Shown here in pieces: positions 1-8,892 of a DNA stretch of 40,405 nt. Origin of the DNA: Bacteroidota bacterium. Lineage in GTDB: Bacteria > Bacteroidota > Bacteroidia > UBA7662. Below the pieces are notes generated by a model. That model saw only the letters and a list, made by a program, of their open reading frames with translations, was not told the origin of the DNA and did no database searches. A program made the translations under genes and the position numbers. The stretch lies in assembly GCA_005799065.1 (NCBI GenBank), contig SYHW01000041.1, positions 1 to 40,405 on the forward strand, written 5' to 3'. Positions within the stretch are counted from its first letter, which is position 1, and each line of letters begins with the position of its first letter.

Positions 1-339
1 AAATCGACGATGGCCAGGGTCTTTCATTACGGTTGGGTGAAAAACCCGTTGCAACAACAAGATAAACAGGTCAACTTTAACCGATTATGGCATTCCGATG
101 AGTATGTGCAGGAGCATATTGCCGTGCGCGAGACTTATGAATACGGAGGCAATGAACAACTCGACACCTTCACAGGTTCGCATCCCGCCGTTATGGAAAA
201 ACGGATTGCCCGGCAAGACTGGACTTTCGTTTACAAGCCCCGCGCCGTGAAACCTACCCGACGAGAAAAGCTTTTGTTGATTTGGGAACAAATCACCGGT
301 CGTCGGTTGTTTGAATACCGGAACTACACGGAGGTCTAA
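1..339 (+). CDS. Glycosyltransferase family 2, C-terminal part (truncated by window edge)
   Basis: The reading frame is open from base 1 (three codons precede the first ATG at 10), so the gene very likely begins upstream and only its last ~112 residues are here. Seen: an 'FHYGWVKNP' stretch, 'LWHSDEYV', 'GSHPAVMEKRIAR' and a C-terminal 'GRRLFEYRNY'. This series matches, from memory, the C-terminal tail of a Bacteroidota family of GT2 (GT-A fold) glycosyltransferases that act in the cytoplasm on cell-envelope or surface glycans. The catalytic domain is not in the window, so donor and acceptor cannot be inferred. The stop is followed by a 49-base gap to nfeD with no clear terminator. Confidence 0.75.
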   Translation, partial: KSTMARVFHYGWVKNPLQQQDKQVNFNRLWHSDEYVQEHIAVRETYEYGGNEQLDTFTGSHPAVMEKRIARQDWTFVYKPRAVKPTRREKLLLIWEQITGRRLFEYRNYTEV

Positions 340-388
340 GGAGTAGTTCGATCCATTGACGGAACACTAAAAAACAGACCGATAAACT

Positions 389-1897
389 ATGACCAACGCC
401 AAGAAACTTTTATTTTATGGGTTTGTGGTGTTTGGTCTTTGGTTCATGACTGTTCTGGGCAATGCTGCTGGCTTCATGAATGGCCTTGGCAACGCTGCCG
501 GGGTCATGAATGGCCTGGGCAACGCTGCCGGCTTCATGCCTGGCCTGGGCAACGCTGCCGGCTTCATGCCTGGCCTGCATGCCGAGGCCCCAAAAACCTC
601 ATCCGCCGATACCACACGGGTTTACCTCATAGAAATTCTGGAAGAAATTGCCCCAGGAGCTTGGCGAACCGTTCAGAACGGCATTAAAGAAGCCGAAGAT
701 TTGCAGGTAGATTGGGTGGTGCTCAGGATCAATACCTATGGCGGACAAGTAGATGTGGCCGATAGCATTCGTACGCGGCTCCTAAACACCCCCTTGCGCA
801 CCATCGCCTTCATCGACAACAACGCCGCATCTGCCGGAGCGTTAATTTCCATAGCCTGCGACAGCATCTATATGCGCCAGAGCGCCAGCATGGGTGCCGC
901 CACTGTGGTCAACCAAACTGGGGAAGTGGTACCCGACAAATACCAATCCTATATGCGGGCCATCATGCGCGCTACAGCTAGTACCAACGGCCGAAACCCC
1001 CGCATTGCCGAGGCCATGGTTGACCCCTCTGTTTCCATTCCCGGGGTCATCGATTCAGGAAAAGTGCTTACTTTCACCAGCGATGAGGCTATAGCCAATG
1101 GATTTTGCGAGGGCAAAGCCGAGCGTTTGGAGGATGTTCTGCGTTTGGCGGGGATCAACCAACCCTACCGGATAGTGAAGCAAGAAATCACATCCACAGA
1201 CCGAGTGATTTCTTGGCTCATTCACCCAGCAGTGAGCAGCATACTCATCCTGCTGATCTTGGGTGGACTCTACTTCGAATTGCAATCGCCGGGCATTGGT
1301 TTCCCGCTCGCCGTTTCTATTGGGGCCGCGCTTCTCTATTTCGCTCCCTTATACCTCGAAGGATTAGCCGCCAATTGGGAGATTCTGTTGTTTTTGGCCG
1401 GCATTATTCTGCTCGCAGTCGAAGTATTTATATTGCCCGGCTTCGGCGTTACGGGGGCTGTCGGAATTGTATTCATGGTTTTCGCGTTGGTCAGCAGTCT
1501 GGTGGGCAACGTTGGATTCGATTATGAACTTCCCGAAGCGCGGGGTGGCCTCGGACTCATGCAGGCCATGGTGGTGGTGATGCTCCCGGTAGTGCTGGCA
1601 TTCACCGCCTTAGTGGTGTGGGGAGAAAGCCTCCTCAATACCCGGGCTTTCCGGAGACTCGTGCGCACCGATCCTCCCCCATCCACCCAAACAGCACCGG
1701 CTTTGGGCGCTGAATCACCCTTAGCCATAGGGATTGAAGGTGTGGCCCTCACCGACCTCCGCCCGGTGGGTCGCGTCTCTTTTGATGGAATAAATTATGA
1801 GGCCCGAGCCCGCTTCGGTTATATTGAAAAGGGTGAACGCGTTCGCTTGGTAGATCAAGAGCGTCTCACCGCATTGGTCGAAATAATAGTTGCTTAG
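389..1897 (+). CDS. NfeD-family membrane-bound ClpP-class serine protease (long form)
   Basis: 502 residues, the long NfeD type. Order: N-terminal signal/anchor (residues 5-25), a 40-residue repeat insert (23-62), ClpP-like protease domain (~75-270), four or five membrane helices (~275-410), and a C-terminal soluble NfeD/OB-fold domain (~440-502). The expected Ser-Lys dyad is visible as Ser148 in 'AASAG' and Lys184 in 'DKYQSYM'. In the family the protease cleaves hydrophobic peptides of membrane proteins (for example stomatin) and is linked to membrane quality control; that role here is inference. Odd: four 10-residue repeats of LGNAAGF/VMNG or PG type sit at the expected signal-peptide cleavage region, and the last codons plus stop lie in a 25-bp tandem duplication. 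Confidence 0.93.
   Translation: MTNAKKLLFYGFVVFGLWFMTVLGNAAGFMNGLGNAAGVMNGLGNAAGFMPGLGNAAGFMPGLHAEAPKTSSADTTRVYLIEILEEIAPGAWRTVQNGIKEAEDLQVDWVVLRINTYGGQVDVADSIRTRLLNTPLRTIAFIDNNAASAGALISIACDSIYMRQSASMGAATVVNQTGEVVPDKYQSYMRAIMRATASTNGRNPRIAEAMVDPSVSIPGVIDSGKVLTFTSDEAIANGFCEGKAERLEDVLRLAGINQPYRIVKQEITSTDRVISWLIHPAVSSILILLILGGLYFELQSPGIGFPLAVSIGAALLYFAPLYLEGLAANWEILLFLAGIILLAVEVFILPGFGVTGAVGIVFMVFALVSSLVGNVGFDYELPEARGGLGLMQAMVVVMLPVVLAFTALVVWGESLLNTRAFRRLVRTDPPPSTQTAPALGAESPLAIGIEGVALTDLRPVGRVSFDGINYEARARFGYIEKGERVRLVDQERLTALVEIIVA
455..574 (+). repeat. Four 30-bp in-frame tandem repeats in the nfeD signal region
   Basis: Units are 455-484, 485-514, 515-544 and 545-574. The last two are identical, and the first two differ at a few positions. 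Each adds ten residues (LGNAAGFMNG, LGNAAGVMNG, LGNAAGFMPG twice). The reading frame is kept because 30 is a multiple of three. The repeat lengthens the hydrophobic/small-residue end of the signal sequence. Confidence 0.97.
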
Positions 1898-1962
1898 ATT
1901 GGTTGATAAAATAGTTGCTTCGATTGGTCAATAAATTGTTGTTTCAATTTGATAGGCGATAA
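1885..1962 (+). repeat. 25-bp tandem duplication across the nfeD stop codon
   Basis: Unit 1 is 1885-1909 and contains the last codons and the TAG stop (1895-1897). Unit 2 is 1910-1934 and differs at three positions. A third, degenerate copy of about 28 bp covers 1935-1962. The array fills most of the gap before pyrG. Confidence 0.85.
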
Positions 1963-3642
<1,680 letters not shown>

Positions 3643-3670
3643 CCCCACAACAAACCGGGCCCTTTTTTCC

Positions 3671-3678
3671 TATTTTTG
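3671..3678 (+). promoter_or_regulatory. Candidate -7 element for yidC
   Basis: TATTTTTG, an exact TAnnTTTG match, ends seven bases before the yidC ATG at 3686. A transcript from it would be almost leaderless. No good -33 TTTG is seen, so yidC may also be read from pyrG. Confidence 0.4.
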
Positions 3679-3685
3679 CATCCCA

Positions 3686-5557
3686 ATGGACCGTAACTCA
3701 CTGATTGGCTTATTTTTGATTGGACTCATCCTGATGGTGTACAGCTACTATTCAGCTCCACCTCCACAGGATCCCGCAACCAACGGGAAAACCGCTACTG
3801 AATCGATTGCCCCAAGCAACGGGTCAACTTCCAGTATGAATCCTGCGGTTGAACAGCCAACCAACACTTCCGGGGCAAGCGGTCTTCCCGGCGGTGGTGA
3901 TGCCGCAGCTGCAGATACCTCATGGACGGTCGACAGCACATCCACTCTTGGGTTGTTTCGCCCTTTCCGTAGAGGGAGCCCGAAAGAATTCGTTATCGAA
4001 AACCCACAGATTCGAGTGACCCTCAGCAGTTTGGGGGGATCGGTATCGGAAGTTGAACTCAAAGAATACACCACCTATCGCAAAACACCCTTACTCTTGT
4101 TCAAAAAGGGTGATGCGCGCTATAATTTTACCTATTCCGCCGGTGGGCAAACCCTACGCACCGAACAGCTGTATTTTACAGCGTTTGCCCAAACCGACAG
4201 CAGCTTAGCGCTGAGAATTGAACCCAAAAACGGCTCCTATATTGAGCACCGCTATTTGTTACCCAAATCGGGCTATGAGCTAAAGCATGAGGTACTCAGG
4301 GTCAATATGTCGACGCTACTCGAGTCTAACAACCGTTATACCGAACTAGAATGGCAGGTACGAGCGCCTTCACAAGAACGAGACCTCGAAGAAGAGCGCA
4401 AAATACCCGATATCTATTACCGATACCTCAACGATGAGCCCGACTACCTCACCATCAACAAAGAAGAAAGTGAGGATCTACCCAATCAGGTTAAGTGGAT
4501 TTCATTTAGGCAAAAATTCTTCAGCAGCAGCCTGATTGCAGAAGGTCATTTTGATAATGCCAAAATCTCAGGTCGCCCGCTGACCGATAGCTCACATACC
4601 GCCGAATACTACGCCAGTCTGACTATGCCCATGGAGAACCCCGACGATGAACGGTTTTCCATGCGCTTTTATTTTGGCCCAAATCATTTCCAAAAGCTCA
4701 AAGCACTCGACCTGGGGCTCGAAAAGCAAGTGCCCTTGGGCTGGGGAATTTTCGGATGGGTAAACCGCTTCATTGTTATTCCAGTATTCAATTGGCTCGA
4801 CTCTTTTTCATTGAGCTATGGTCTGATCATCCTGATCCTTACCCTCATCATCAAGGTCATTTTATTCCCGCTCACCTATCAATCCTATATATCAGGAGCC
4901 AAAATGAAGGTGCTGAAGCCCGAAATTGACGAGCTCAAGTCGCGCTTCGAATCGGATCCTGCCCGGATGCAGTCGGAGCAGATGAAGCTGTTTCAGCGTG
5001 CCGGTGTGAATCCGCTGGGCGGCTGCATTCCTCTTTTATTGCAGTTTCCCATTTTAATCGCCCTGTTTAACTTTTTCCCTGCTTCCATTGAATTGAGGCA
5101 GCAGGGATTTTTATGGGCCGATGATTTATCATCCTACGACTCCATTTTAGACCTACCCTTCCGCATACCATTTTATGGTGCGCATGTGAGTCTATTTACG
5201 TTGCTCATGACAGCCTCAACATTGTTGTACACCCATTTTAACAACCAAATCAGTGGGGTGACCGGCCAAATGAAAACCTTGGGATACATTATGCCCCTGA
5301 TGTTCTTGCCTGTACTCAACAGCTATTCTTCGGCACTGAGCTACTATTACTTCCTGGCCAACATGATTACCTTTGGTCAACAATGGGCTGTTCGACGTTT
5401 TGTGATCGACGAGGACGCCATCCATCGGAAAATTCAGGAAAACAAAAACAAACCCGTTAAAAAAAGTCGATTTCAGGCCAAACTGGAGGAGATGCAGCGC
5501 ACCGCTCAACAACGTCAATCGGCGCCCCGCTCAGGAAACAAGAGCAAGGGTAAATAA
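3686..5557 (+). CDS. yidC: Membrane protein insertase YidC
   Basis: Inserts and folds inner-membrane proteins, alone or with SecYEG. The ATG at 3686 gives 623 residues beginning MDRNSLIGLFLIG, the usual first membrane helix. A longer frame from a TTG at 3587 would run inside pyrG and is rejected. Seen: N-terminal helix (5-22), a low-complexity Ser/Thr/Pro linker, a large periplasmic beta domain (~100-360), and the conserved five-helix 60-kDa IMP domain (~370-575) with 'NPLGGCIPLLLQFPILIALF'. A Lys-rich tail (~590-623) should contact the ribosome. The stop codon lies in a 16-bp duplication. Confidence 0.97.
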   Translation: MDRNSLIGLFLIGLILMVYSYYSAPPPQDPATNGKTATESIAPSNGSTSSMNPAVEQPTNTSGASGLPGGGDAAAADTSWTVDSTSTLGLFRPFRRGSPKEFVIENPQIRVTLSSLGGSVSEVELKEYTTYRKTPLLLFKKGDARYNFTYSAGGQTLRTEQLYFTAFAQTDSSLALRIEPKNGSYIEHRYLLPKSGYELKHEVLRVNMSTLLESNNRYTELEWQVRAPSQERDLEEERKIPDIYYRYLNDEPDYLTINKEESEDLPNQVKWISFRQKFFSSSLIAEGHFDNAKISGRPLTDSSHTAEYYASLTMPMENPDDERFSMRFYFGPNHFQKLKALDLGLEKQVPLGWGIFGWVNRFIVIPVFNWLDSFSLSYGLIILILTLIIKVILFPLTYQSYISGAKMKVLKPEIDELKSRFESDPARMQSEQMKLFQRAGVNPLGGCIPLLLQFPILIALFNFFPASIELRQQGFLWADDLSSYDSILDLPFRIPFYGAHVSLFTLLMTASTLLYTHFNNQISGVTGQMKTLGYIMPLMFLPVLNSYSSALSYYYFLANMITFGQQWAVRRFVIDEDAIHRKIQENKNKPVKKSRFQAKLEEMQRTAQQRQSAPRSGNKSKGK

Positions 5558-5572
5558 GAGCAAGGGTAAATA
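5541..5572 (+). repeat. 16-bp exact tandem duplication across the yidC stop codon
   Basis: The unit AGAGCAAGGGTAAATA occurs at 5541-5556 and 5557-5572 without mismatch. The first copy carries the last yidC codons and the first bases of the TAA stop (5555-5557), so the second copy is untranslated. Confidence 0.97.
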
Positions 5573-5610
5573 AGCTCGATTATTCTCTCGAGCCGCTCAA
5601 TTATTTTTGA

Positions 5611-5618
5611 TACTTTTG
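5611..5618 (+). promoter_or_regulatory. Candidate -7 element for the 5633-7217 gene set
   Basis: TACTTTTG matches TAnnTTTG exactly and ends 14 bases before the ATG at 5633. No convincing -33 element is visible. Confidence 0.4.
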
Positions 5619-5632
5619 GGTGTATTTTGAAT

Positions 5633-6085
5633 ATGAGACCAACACCTATTTTTTTTGCTCTTTCCGGAATAATTGCTTTCGGTTTCTTTTATGGGTGCAA
5701 ACATGATCCGGTTTATCCTCCCGGATGGGTTCCACCCCTCGACACAACGGGCTTAGGTCGATGTGATCCAGACAGTGTTTATTTTGTGAATGATATTCAA
5801 CCCTTGTTGGCCAGGAGTTGTGCCAATTCATCGGCATGCCACGCCGGCAATCGTCCGGCCGAAGGCATTTCCTTGATTAACTATTCCGGTGTCATGCAAG
5901 GCAACAATGTTCGCCCCGGCCGCCCCGACAACAGCGAAATCTATGAGGTCATAACAGAATCAGATCCCGATAAAATGATGCCACCACCTCCTTATAGTCC
6001 ACTCTCTGCTTCAGAACGCGCTATGATTCGCAGATGGATTGAACAAGGTGCCCTAAACAATGCGTGTAATCCGAATTTGCCCTAA
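5633..6085 (+). CDS. Cytochrome c-like (PSCyt1-type) lipoprotein
   Basis: 150 residues from the ATG at 5633 (a TTG two codons upstream is less likely). The N-terminus is a lipoprotein-type signal ending '...FFYGC', so the protein is probably anchored on the periplasmic side. The core 'VYFVNDIQPLLARSC...ACH' and the late 'DKMMPPPPYSPLSASERAMIRRWIEQGA' match the small cytochrome-like domain common in Bacteroidota and Planctomycetes. The later Met would be the axial ligand. Odd: the haem-type motif is CANSSACH, with five residues between the cysteines instead of two, so covalent haem attachment is uncertain. Redox function is inference. Confidence 0.7.
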   Translation: MRPTPIFFALSGIIAFGFFYGCKHDPVYPPGWVPPLDTTGLGRCDPDSVYFVNDIQPLLARSCANSSACHAGNRPAEGISLINYSGVMQGNNVRPGRPDNSEIYEVITESDPDKMMPPPPYSPLSASERAMIRRWIEQGALNNACNPNLP

Positions 6086-6102
6086 TTACCCTAAAGGACC
6101 TT

Positions 6103-6190
6103 TTCGTACAAAATATTCACCTATTCGGACAAAATATTCACCTATTCGTACAATATATCCACCTATTCGTACTTTAAATGTAACAACCTA
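6103..6190 (+). repeat. Four 21-25-bp tandem repeats between the cytochrome-like and OB-fold genes
   Basis: Units TTCGTACAAAATATTCACCTA-like are 6103-6123, 6124-6144, 6145-6165, and a 25-base variant at 6166-6190. They fill the 113-base gap almost completely and end nine bases before the ATG at 6199. The array is AT-rich, unlike the flanking genes. Confidence 0.92.
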
Positions 6191-6198
6191 TTCCGCTC

Positions 6199-6618
6199 AT
6201 GAAAAAACTGTTCCGATTCATTCTTGTCTTCATGTTGCTTGGAATAATCGGCATTGGCGTTTATCGTTATTTAATGCGGGCCAATGACCCGATGAACGGG
6301 CAAAAGGCCGATTACCAGGTTTTGGCCCATGAATGGGTCGAGGAGTTTAAAATCAACGAACAAGCGGCCAATCAAAAATATTTAGGACGAATCGTGGAGG
6401 TGAAGGGGGTTGTTCGGGAAGTGCTGCGCGATTCGCTGGGCGGGATGAATGTGATTCTCGAATCAGGCGACTCGTTTATGGGGGTCAACTGCTCCATGGA
6501 ATCAGGTGAAGTTGCCCCTCAAGAAGACAGCGACACCATAATGCTTCGGGGTGAGTTTACGGCGCTTTCACTCGATGTATGTATGGCCCGTTGCGTTCGG
6601 ATCTCTTTACCTAAATGA
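6199..6618 (+). CDS. OB-fold (tRNA_anti-like) membrane-anchored protein
   Basis: 139 residues. An N-terminal hydrophobic segment (5-22) is an uncleaved anchor or signal. The rest (~35-139) resembles the tRNA_anti-like OB-fold family of Bacteroidota: 'YLGRIVEVKGVVREV', then 'VNCSM', then 'RGEFTALSLDVCMARCVRI'. The function of that family is not established. Despite the name, a periplasmic location argues against tRNA binding. It lies between a cytochrome-like gene and a YceI gene on the same strand, 17 bases before the latter, so a shared extracytoplasmic role is inferred. Confidence 0.65.
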   Translation: MKKLFRFILVFMLLGIIGIGVYRYLMRANDPMNGQKADYQVLAHEWVEEFKINEQAANQKYLGRIVEVKGVVREVLRDSLGGMNVILESGDSFMGVNCSMESGEVAPQEDSDTIMLRGEFTALSLDVCMARCVRISLPK

Positions 6619-6635
6619 CTTTAATTTAATATACC

Positions 6636-7217
6636 ATGAAACACCCATCTCCTTTTTTTACATTCCTTATGTCGTTCTCGGCATTCGTCCTGCTGTCTAC
6701 AACATGCGTTCTCGCCCAGTCGAAGTACATGACACGCAATGGTTTGGTTCGATTTGAGGCAGAAGGCCCGATCAAAGACGATATAAAAGCTGTGAACAAC
6801 CAAGCCGGTTGTATACTAGACGCTTCAACGGGCGATATTTTGTTTAAAATCCCAATCAAATCCTTTGTCTTCAAAAAAGCTTTGATGCAGGAGCACTTTA
6901 ACGAGAATTATATGGAGTCACACAAATTTCCCACAGCCGAACTGAAAGGCAAAATTGAGGGCTTTAAACCCGCGGTTCTTCAGAAATCGGGTGTTCAACA
7001 AGTTATGGTGAGCGGAAAAATGACATTGCATGGGGTAACGCGCGACATCCGTGAGCCTGGAACCATGGAGGTAAAGGATGGTAAAATTTTACTGCGCGCT
7101 GACTTTGGGGTGGCATTGGCCGATTATGGCATCAGCATACCGAAAATGGTAGAAGATAAACTGGCTAAAGTAGCTCAAGTGAATTTATCCATAGATCTTG
7201 CCCCAACCGGACAATAA
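6636..7217 (+). CDS. YceI-family secreted lipocalin-like protein
   Basis: 193 residues with a clear signal peptide (hydrophobic 8-24, cut near 'VLAQ'). The mature part has YceI-family landmarks: 'GLVRFEAEGP', 'FKIPIKSFVFKKALMQEHFNENYMES', 'FPTAELKG', 'GKMTLHGVTRDI'. The family forms a periplasmic beta-barrel that binds isoprenoid-like lipids. The ligand here is unknown. Last gene of the 5633-7217 set, followed within 40 bases by a 17-bp duplication and a strong terminator. Confidence 0.9.
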   Translation: MKHPSPFFTFLMSFSAFVLLSTTCVLAQSKYMTRNGLVRFEAEGPIKDDIKAVNNQAGCILDASTGDILFKIPIKSFVFKKALMQEHFNENYMESHKFPTAELKGKIEGFKPAVLQKSGVQQVMVSGKMTLHGVTRDIREPGTMEVKDGKILLRADFGVALADYGISIPKMVEDKLAKVAQVNLSIDLAPTGQ

Positions 7218-7226
7218 AGCACCCTT

Positions 7227-7260
7227 CATGGTGTAAAACAAAACATGGTGTAAAACAAAA
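7227..7260 (+). repeat. 17-bp exact tandem duplication before the terminator
   Basis: CATGGTGTAAAACAAAA occurs at 7227-7243 and 7244-7260, starting nine bases after the YceI stop. The second copy supplies part of the A-run of the following terminator. Confidence 0.95.
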
Positions 7261-7289
7261 AATCCTGTCTTTTGACAGGATTTTTTTTG
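7256..7289. terminator. Bidirectional rho-independent terminator
   Basis: A 7-bp GC-containing stem TCCTGTC (7263-7269) / GACAGGA (7274-7280) with a TTTT loop is flanked by an A-run (7257-7262) and eight T's (7281-7288). It can end the YceI transcript on the plus strand and the tRNA transcript on the minus strand. Confidence 0.9.
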
Positions 7290-7373
7290 TGCCCAGGATC
7301 GGAGTCGAACCGATACGAGTGTTATCTCACAGGTGTTTGAGACCAGCGCGTCTACCAATTCCGCCACCTAGGC
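7290..7373 (-). tRNA. tRNA-Leu (anticodon CAA)
   Basis: 84 bases read on the minus strand. Acceptor stem GCCTAGG/CCTGGGC (one G-T pair), a D arm with TTGGTAGA, a long class II variable arm, and the T-loop TTCGACT. The loop CTCAAAC gives anticodon CAA, reading UUG. The CCA end is not encoded. Odd: the anticodon stem CTGGT/ACCTG has a T-T opposition at its second pair. Confidence 0.93.
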
Positions 7374-7384
7374 ATTTTTTGATG

Positions 7385-7455
7385 AGGTCGGAAGCGGATT
7401 CGAACCGCTGTAGGAGCTTTTGCAGAGCTCTGCCTAGCCACTCGGCCATCCGACC
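7385..7455 (-). tRNA. tRNA-Cys (anticodon GCA)
   Basis: 71 bases on the minus strand. Acceptor stem GGTCGGA/TCCGACC with discriminator T (U73), a cysteine identity base. Anticodon stem GAGCT/AGCTC is perfect, with loop CTGCAAA (anticodon GCA). T stem AGCGG/CCGCT. CCA is not encoded. It lies 11 bases upstream of tRNA-Leu in transcription order and is probably cotranscribed with it. Confidence 0.95.
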
Positions 7456-7464
7456 AATCGGCCA

Positions 7465-7495
7465 CAAATATAGGACAAAGGCCGATCATTTCAAA
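7465..7495 (-). promoter_or_regulatory. Bacteroidota-type promoter of the tRNA-Cys/tRNA-Leu unit
   Basis: On the minus strand TTTG (7495-7492), a spacer of exactly 19 bases, then TATATTTG (7472-7465) fit the -33/-7 consensus perfectly. The -7 box ends ten bases before the tRNA-Cys 5' end. It sits in the loop of an inverted repeat, ATCGGCC (7457-7463) / GGCCGAT (7480-7486). Confidence 0.8.
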
Positions 7496-7509
7496 TTGTA
7501 CCTAGACTT

Positions 7510-8745
7510 TTATTCATAACGAAGTGCCTCAATCGGATCGAGTCGTGCCGCTTTGGCCGCTGGATAAAAGCCCGACAATAGGCCTACAGCCAAACAGAGT
7601 ACGATACCGCTGCCCATCCACACCCATGGAATGATAAATCCTACGCCCACCACCACGGCTACTGCGTTACCCACAGCCATACCCAACACGACACCTACCA
7701 CCCCTCCGATCTGCCCAATAAACAAAGCCTCAAGAAGAAACTGCCACCGAATCAGCTTTTGGGTGGCCCCGAGGGCTTTGCGCGTACCAATTTCGCGCGT
7801 GCGTTCGGTTACCGAAACCAACATGATGTTCATGAGGCTTATTGCCGCACCCAAAAGCGTAATGATACCGATTAATCGGGCTGCCAATCCGATAAAGGCA
7901 AGGTTCTCGATCAAATTTGACGCAAAGCTATCGGCCTTTTGGATCTCGAAATTATCTGGAGCCGCCGGACCAAGTCGGCGGATATTCCGAAACAAAACCT
8001 CTGCTTCCGCGATCGCCTCTGTCAATTGCTCGGGTCGGGCAGCAAGCACAGATAAAGTGTGTGACCGATCGCTGTCTGGAAACATACGCCTGGCGAAAGA
8101 CACCGGAATCACCACACTCCGGTCTCCGTTTTGAGAAAATCCTGAACCTTTTTCTTCGAGTACACCCACAACGAGCACACGAACACCCGATATTTTAACT
8201 GATCGACCGATTGCAGCGTTTTGGCCAAATAACTTTTCAGCGACTTCATGACCAAGAAGCACCACGCCAGAAGCGTTTTCCATTTCTGTATGTGTGAAAT
8301 TCCGTCCCTGAGAGAGCGACAATGCCGCCGTAGCTAAATAATTCGGATCGGAGGCAAACAGAGTGATGTTTGGATTGGTCTTGGTGTTTAGATGGGTTAC
8401 AGTTATGGCCATACCCACCATACAGGACACTGATACTCTCGATGGAAATTGGAATTGCTGTTGAAATCGTAACGCTTCGCTATAAGAAATATAGCGACGC
8501 TCGATGCGTTTACGGCGGGCACCAAATCCCATCTGACTGGTTCGATTTCGAATAGTAAAAGTATTCGCCCCCATGCTGGTGAAGGTATCGGTAAGCGACT
8601 TTTCCAAAGCATCGATAGAAGTAAGAATTCCCACAAGGGCCGAAATACCGATGGCGATGATGAGTGCCGTGAGACCTGCACGCAATCGTTGCTGCAGTAC
8701 AGAGGCCAAAGCCATCGCAAAAAGATCCTTAATACCTGGTTTCAC
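7510..8745 (-). CDS. ABC transporter permease, MacB/FtsX type
   Basis: 411 residues. One N-terminal membrane helix (~23-45), a large periplasmic MacB_PCD-like domain (~50-280), and three C-terminal helices (~285-400) with the FtsX signature region '[24 protein letters not shown]' and the ending '[13 protein letters not shown]'. This topology belongs to permeases that move lipoproteins or drugs mechanically from the periplasmic side with a separate ATPase. No ATPase gene is adjacent, so the partner is unknown. The start codon is GTG at 8745, since the first ATG (8715) would cut the amphipathic N-terminus. A TATTTTTA box lies four bases upstream. Confidence 0.9.
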   Translation of the reverse strand: MKPGIKDLFAMALASVLQQRLRAGLTALIIAIGISALVGILTSIDALEKSLTDTFTSMGANTFTIRNRTSQMGFGARRKRIERRYISYSEALRFQQQFQFPSRVSVSCMVGMAITVTHLNTKTNPNITLFASDPNYLATAALSLSQGRNFTHTEMENASGVVLLGHEVAEKLFGQNAAIGRSVKISGVRVLVVGVLEEKGSGFSQNGDRSVVIPVSFARRMFPDSDRSHTLSVLAARPEQLTEAIAEAEVLFRNIRRLGPAAPDNFEIQKADSFASNLIENLAFIGLAARLIGIITLLGAAISLMNIMLVSVTERTREIGTRKALGATQKLIRWQFLLEALFIGQIGGVVGVVLGMAVGNAVAVVVGVGFIIPWVWMGSGIVLCLAVGLLSGFYPAAKAARLDPIEALRYE

Positions 8746-8892
8746 CCGGTAAAAATACGCAGTCGCAATCGCTTTTTTGTGGCTTTTGACCTTTTATTTG
8801 CCTATTTTCGTGCTTTGATTCGAAGGGCTATTTTCATCCCAATTCGAACACTATAAAATTGAAAAATCAACCTCATTTTAAAACCTGAATCC
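8746..8892. promoter_or_regulatory. Divergent promoter region between permease and aconitase
   Basis: 147 non-coding bases. Candidate -7 elements: TATTTTTA on the minus strand (8757-8750) for the permease and TATTTTCG on the plus strand (8803-8810) for aconitase, each one base off TAnnTTTG. TTTG sequences occur upstream of the latter but not at 19 bases. No repeat or hairpin stands out. Confidence 0.35.
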
